Source of the DNA: Heterocephalus glaber
Lineage: Eukaryota > Chordata > Mammalia > Rodentia > Bathyergidae
NCBI RefSeq assembly: GCF_000247695.1
Contig: NW_004624751.1
Span: forward strand, 21,453,159 to 21,517,158
Length of the DNA stretch: 64,000 nucleotides
Reading direction: 5' to 3'
The notes beneath the pieces were generated by a model. The model saw only the letters and a list, made by a program, of their open reading frames with translations. It searched no databases and had not been told where the DNA came from. Shown piece by piece: positions 58,630 to 64,000 of the stretch. Position numbers and translations under genes: made by a program. Numbering within the stretch: position 1 is the stretch's first letter; each line of letters starts with the position of its first letter.

Positions 58630-60235
58630 TGCCGATTGAGGAACCCACTGATCAAAGTGAGGAAGTGGCTGCTTTATTTCAAGGTTTTCCCGAAGTGTCA
58701 GAGTAGCTCAGGGCTTTGTGAGTTTCCACTGCAAGTGATTATGGGAGTGGCATGTGGAGAGGGAACTGGGAGGCAAAATATATGCAGGAAAAGTGGAAAT
58801 CACCAAGGAAAACGACTGAAGGGGAAATCAATGAGAGGTGAAAGGTCAACAAGCCTCCTGCTGTTAGTCTGTCAAAATGTATTTAATGGGTTCATTGGAT
58901 ATTTTTCACATTTAAGAAATTGACATGAGAAAGGCTTAGGCTGTAATAACTTTTTATCTCTACTTATAAAATAGCTCTGTTTTTATCTTTTGAGAATATT
59001 ATCTCTGATCTCAGTATTGTGTGCAAAGCTAGGAGTTTGAGGCTTCCGCAAAAGCATACTGGCAAATTTTCAAAATAAATCAAAATACCTAACTTCTAAG
59101 TAGTAAATTCTATAATCATAGTCACATTAATTTATCAAAGTGTAATTTTAAATGTATACACTAAAATTAAGGAAAGATCCAATATAGGACTTGTTATACT
59201 CATGGGTCTAGTTTCTAGGTCTGAGTTTATCATACTTATTAAAACTATACCTTATTTATTCTCTTTTCTATCTCCTGTACTATCAGATTGATCAGTAATT
59301 ATCTCTTCTCCAAGCAAGAATATGTTCAAGAGTAACAGTAACAGATCAAAAACGTTAAACTAATTTCCAGCAATAGATTTTTGCCAAAGGACTTTAAAAA
59401 TAAAAAGTATCTCTCCATAAAATCACATTTGTACTATCTTTTTAAACTTTCTGTACTCACTTGATGAATATTCTCACTTGTTTCATGCTCCTCATTTTTA
59501 AGACAATTCTGGCATCATCTTATTAGAAGTTCAGATTTTTGTACTGTATCTTTAATCAAAGTACCTTTAGGTATATTAGAAATATTAATTCATTCAGTGG
59601 TTCCTGAGCTATACAGGGAGATTAAGCATTAAATTTTAATATCTGGAAAATTCAGTACGGTGTACTTATATATGATAACCATTATCTCCCTTTTAAAAAG
59701 AGACTAAGGATTTGTGTTCAAGATCTAAAATCTCCTTCAGTTTTCCATTTTGAGCGCCTGACACCAATTTGGCACAGTGACCAGAGTCTTGGATTTCAGT
59801 GAAATCTGCTTCATTAATTTTGGTGAGCAGTGCTATTGAAATGAAGTATGGCTTGGGGGTGTTTCTTGAAATTGTCAATACCCCGCAGGACCTAGCACAT
59901 TTGTTTGCCATGGGTAGTATTAATGGGGCACACATAAGGTTTATGTACATGAAAGAATTTTTAAGACTAGATGTATTTTATGATTTTTCTAAGACATATT
60001 GAGATTTGAGGTTTTAAAGGATTAATATAGAAAGCCACTATAAAAGTCTAAATGAGTATTTTTATACTTTTCATTTCCAGGATGTTAACCATTGGTCATT
60101 TATTAACAAAAGTCTATTAAATATTAGCTATATTCAAAGCATTTTTCTAGATATTAGTGAAATCAAGATGGAAAGAACATGGGCACTGCCCTTTAGGAAC
60201 ACTTTGCAGCAATGGAGAATTAATGTAAAGGAAAA
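58630..60235. other. Unique sequence, nothing recognised
   Basis: AT-rich; 59700-60000 has a mixed texture that could be conserved noncoding DNA. No gene is supported. Confidence 0.3.
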
Positions 60236-60247
60236 TGAGAAGTGCTA

Positions 60248-60500
60248 TGTATTATTTTTCTATTGCTATATAACAAATTGCCCAAACTTAACCACTTGAA
60301 ACAACATACATCTATTATTATCATAATTTCTGTGGGTCAGGAGTTTGGATACTGCCTAACTGGGTCCTCAGCTCAGAGTCTCACAAGGCTCCAATCAAAG
60401 TGTTGTCCAGGGTCAGTGTCGGTTTCAGGTGAGGCTCGGATCCTCTTTAAAACTCATGTAGTTGTTGAAACACACAGCTCAAAGTCATCTGACTATGAGT
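60248..60500 (-). repeat. MLT1-type MaLR LTR, reverse
   Basis: TATTTTTCTATTGCTATATA, TTCTGTGGGTCAGGAGTTTG, CTAACTGGGTCCTC, GTCTCACAAGGCTCCAATCA and CATGTAGTTGTTG match the reverse MLT1-type LTR. A weaker continuation may run to about 60740. Confidence 0.75.
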
Positions 60501-60537
60501 CTTTAATTACATCTGAAAAATTCTTCTACTTTTTCCA

Positions 60538-60595
60538 TATATATGGGAAGAATATATATTTATATATATGCGTGTGTGAAAGAATATATATATGT
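60538..60595. repeat. TATA-rich low-complexity tract
   Basis: Interrupted (TA)n units. Confidence 0.85.
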
Positions 60596-60749
60596 AATTA
60601 GAGAGTAATATTCTATGATATTTATACTTCCTGCCATACTTCAAGGGAAGGTGTTATTAAAGGAGATCACACCACAGATGTAATCGAGTTGAAATTCAGA
60701 TGCCACAGTCACTGGGATCTTTTAAAGGAAGGATTTGGACAATATGGTA

Positions 60750-63570
60750 CCCAACTGAGAAACACTATGGGTTCTAGGTACTGGATAATACTTTTTAAAT
60801 CATTGGTTGTCTTATTTTAGGGTCCCCTTCAGACAAAACTTATTTGCCAATAGCTGATTTGAGAAAGAAAGACAGATGAAGAAAGGATGAAGAAGGAAAT
60901 GGGGGAAAGTCAACACAAAAAATGCATTTTCAGCTGGCTACAACTTGATGCCTAAGGAACATTCTGAGGAACTTTCTGAAATGGAAATCTGAAATTTTTC
61001 CTTTGGGAATAAAACAGGGAAGCATTGTCCTATTGATTCCTGGACCCCACTAGTTAGCAAAAGCCAATGCCACCTGGGTATGATGGTGAGAGGAAAGATC
61101 CAATGAAGAATGTAAGAAGTAGGGTGAAGTGTTTTCAAATTACACAGGCAAAAAGCTGATCAAAGTGTACGCAGAACCGTTGAGTAGAGGAGGAATGGAG
61201 CACATGGCAGGTGTGGGTTACAAGGTGGGGCTGAAGGGATTTGGAGGAGAATAAAATAGGCATTCAATACATCGATCTTTTGCAAACATTGTGGAGCTAA
61301 TGTCCAAAAAAATGCAAACGTGCACACACACAGATGCACACACATACATGCACATAAATGACTCATGTCTACCCTTGAAGCCTATCCATGTGCCCACAAA
61401 CAGGAGCCTATGTTTAAGGTACTCACCATAAAGGAGTAATTTTGACAATATGATATTCATGTGGGAAATTATGAGTTTGTTTAAGATAAACATGCTTTAC
61501 TTGAATATTTATTACTATGAAATATTCTTTTTAAATAGTTTGATACTCTTCAGACAGCAATTGTCAATTAAGTGGCTCTCTTTAATATCTGTTGATCTCT
61601 TTAAGTGTGAGTGTAGTCCAAATTCAAATCACTATTTGTATCGGTGGTCAAAAAGCAGTAAGGGGCAATGTTGAAGTCTGTTAAGAGAACAGAATCCATG
61701 TTATGATTAAGGATACTTAAGATTTGACAATTCTTGTTTGAAGAAGCTTTCTGTGAAACAAGCCTTATGCCAATGCATACCATGAATGATGATAATTTAA
61801 TTTCTAACTCTGATTTTAATAACAAAATTTACCACAGGCATGAGGACCAGTAAGATGAAGGTTATATGTTTAATTATTATTTATCAGTTTTATTCTATAC
61901 ACCAGCCATGGTCTAAGTTCTAGTCTAGGCAACCAGTGCAGTTACACTTGGGAAAGAGAACGTGTAGATGGATCAGTGCAATCTCATACAATTAAAAAGG
62001 CAATCAAAAGGCATTCTACTTATTTAAGAATGAATAAAAAGAACTGCACAGTCACTTATACTTAGGTTAAATAACATGTAAGTTTGACTAATAAAAGAAA
62101 TCACTAACATTTCAAATAAAACAAATGGAGAATCATGGAGAAGGCAGAGTGAAAACAACACAGTAATACAGCAGTCAATAACATAAAAGTAGAGGCACAC
62201 ACACAAAAGAAAACTATAAAGAAACAATTGGATTTTCTCTCAAGACTCTCATTAGATGTCTACTAAAATACAGTAAGAGAGAAACAGTGCACTTTGACAT
62301 CAAATATAGATTTGAATATAGATTTGTTGTGGTTATTTGCTTTTTGTTTCTTTGGTGATGGATGAAAACATTGAAAATTTTAAGATGCAAAAAAAGCAGC
62401 TCAACTATTGGATGCATAATGATTTTGGAATGCATAAGAGAGAATACGATAATTACTATCCAAAATCCTATATGAATTTCTAGGTGAATATTGAGAATGT
62501 CAAAATTTGTACCATTAATAATGCTATATAAGTCTCTTTGCAATCTAATTCACCATTCATTGAGTTTATAGTTACTTTTAAAAAATCAGATATCTCACCA
62601 TGACCTTTGAGGATTCATTTTCAATCTTCTTCCTTCTTTCTTCTTATTCCTCCAGAACTGAGATTGATGAGTCTACACTCTTTGGTGGGGGATGGAGGAA
62701 TATATAATAAATGCCTGCCTTTGGCTTGCTAAATGTTAAAGAACCACCCTGAGCATTCTGGGTTAATATATCAGTTTCCAAACAAAGTTATAGCCAGCCA
62801 TTCTGATCACCTTGTCTCTTCCTTGAGACCAATCTTCAAATAAACCTACTGCTATGTTAGAGAAAAGTATTTCCATCCATACCTTTCAACTGTCTACAGT
62901 GGTGGAAGAGCTCCATTAAACTGTTTCTTATTGGAGATAAACTGAAAAGACTTACTCTCTAATTGTTACAGAGGGAGAACTAGAGCCCATAAGTGAATCA
63001 AGCATACTGAAGATGTCAGACATCATATGGGACACTCAGGTGTCTTGTAGCTTGGCCAATTAAATAACAAGAATACTATTAACAATTGACCATTCAGATA
63101 AGGAAAGAGAGTTAGGTTGTTTTGAAAGAGTTCATGTGTGCACTGATGAGGAATGAGATCATGGGGTGGCAGGGAATGGGAATGGATTTAAGGGGCATAC
63201 TAAATTGGAGTTAAGGGATGGAAAGAGAAGAAAGGAACTTTCTTTACTTTCACCCACATCATGGTTGCCAGTGAAGAGAAATGAAATATAGAAAATAAAA
63301 TAAGTAAATTGCTTTATTCTATGATTTACTAAAGAAATATATTAATTTCTTAATATGTTTCTGATGGTTCAAGTATTTTTATGTATTGCGATATCTAATT
63401 CAATGCTATTCACACCAACCTGGTCAATGAATGTCAAACTGTAATCATTTCCTGATGGAACAAGTTAGCTCCAGCATTTGAAAGATGGAACTAATTCACA
63501 ATAATTTATGCAATGTTAAATTTTTCATAGCTAACATTTATTAAGCCCCATTGTCATGTAGGTAGAAAAT
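60750..63570. other. Unique AT-rich sequence, nothing recognised
   Basis: No gene, RNA or confident repeat over about 2.8 kb. A short ACAC run sits at 61321-61344. Weak L2-like wording near 61875-61960 is not firm enough to call. Confidence 0.3.
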
Positions 63571-63574
63571 AGTA

Positions 63575-63645
63575 ATAATATAATAATACAGCTAATATTG
63601 ATTGAGCACTTACTTGGTTAGAAGCACTGTGGCAAATGTTTTTCT
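63575..63645 (-). repeat. MIR SINE end, reverse, truncated
   Basis: CTAATATTGATTGAGCACTT and GCACTGTGGCAAATG fit the MIR 3' end in reverse. The rest is replaced by the L1 insertion that follows. Confidence 0.6.
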
Positions 63646-63654
63646 TTTTCGTTT

Positions 63655-64000
63655 TTTTTTGTATTAAATTCTTTTATCGGTATATTGTAGGTATACAACA
63701 CAATTACATTTCTCATTGGGAATTGTACCTTTACATAATGCATCTTGGTTCTTATTTTTTCCCCATTCTTAGCCCTCCCTTCACCCCCTCCATCCTTCCC
63801 TATTTACAAACACTTTATTTCCAGGTTTTCCATTTCTCAGCATTTTTCCTTTCCCCTCTTTTCTTTCCCCTGCACCTCCCACTATCCCTACCCCTTTGGA
63901 CCTTTTCTTCCAATTTTACATTATCGATTATTCATTCTAATCATTGGTACATTTTAGGTATACAATATAATGACATTCATCATTGGAAATTTGCACCTTT
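63655..64000 (-). repeat. Lineage-specific LINE-1 3' end with duplicated tail, cut by window end
   Basis: An A-type tail (from about 63671, TTTTATCGGTATATTGTAGG) and a pyrimidine tract (63760-63910), then a second, B-type tail beginning near 63943 (ATTGGTACATTTTAGGTATA). The element continues past the window. The frame at 63745-63957 is a by-product of the pyrimidine tract. Confidence 0.85.

Overview
This window reads as AT-rich, intergenic mammalian DNA, almost certainly from a rodent. The lineage evidence is in the repeats. There are tRNA-derived ID-type SINEs with recognisable A and B boxes, B1-dID dimers (a 7SL-derived B1 unit joined to an ID unit), rodent-style ERVL-MaLR LTRs, and a lineage-specific LINE-1 3' end that recurs five times. 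B1-dID dimers and the absence of mouse/rat-type B2/B4 elements suggest a non-muroid rodent (squirrel-related, castorimorph or hystricomorph). I cannot fix the species. Ancient mammalian MIR, L2, MER5A, MLT1 and L1M copies form the older layer.

I found no protein-coding gene, exon series, tRNA gene, rRNA or microRNA that I can support. Nearly all open frames of 60-170 codons fall in repeats or lack any recognisable domain. The one family-level protein match is a decayed Tc1/mariner transposase C-terminus near 480-760. The window is best read as part of a gene desert or a very large intron.

Layout: 0.5-0.76 kb, mariner fossil. 1.2-2.85 kb, unique sequence resembling conserved noncoding elements. 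4-8 kb, MIR, L2 and old L1. 8.45-9.86 kb, a relatively CpG-rich block with a strong CTCF-like site followed by an AT-rich enhancer-like block. 11-25 kb, scattered SINEs, MIR and L2, including a ~0.9 kb L2. 28-33 kb, a cluster of MaLR LTRs plus probable HAL1 and microsatellites. 34.9-35.3 kb, two reverse B1-dIDs. 36-41 kb, mostly unique, with a CpG-containing block at 40 kb. 42.4-43.1 kb, an unusual pair of abutting inverted repeats. 44.3-46.0 kb, an old reverse L1 split by a younger L1 tail. 50.0-50.35 kb, an LTR-like unit flanked by direct repeats. 51.05-54.56 kb, an old forward L1 split by five later insertions. 55.2-55.8 and 63.65-64.0 kb, further young L1 3' ends. The rest is unique sequence without recognisable content.

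There is no operon or pathway here; any function would be cis-regulatory or architectural. The strongest oddity read directly from the sequence is the double hairpin at 42415-43079. Its central 72 bp is an inverted copy of the two outer ends of the same interval, joined back to back.
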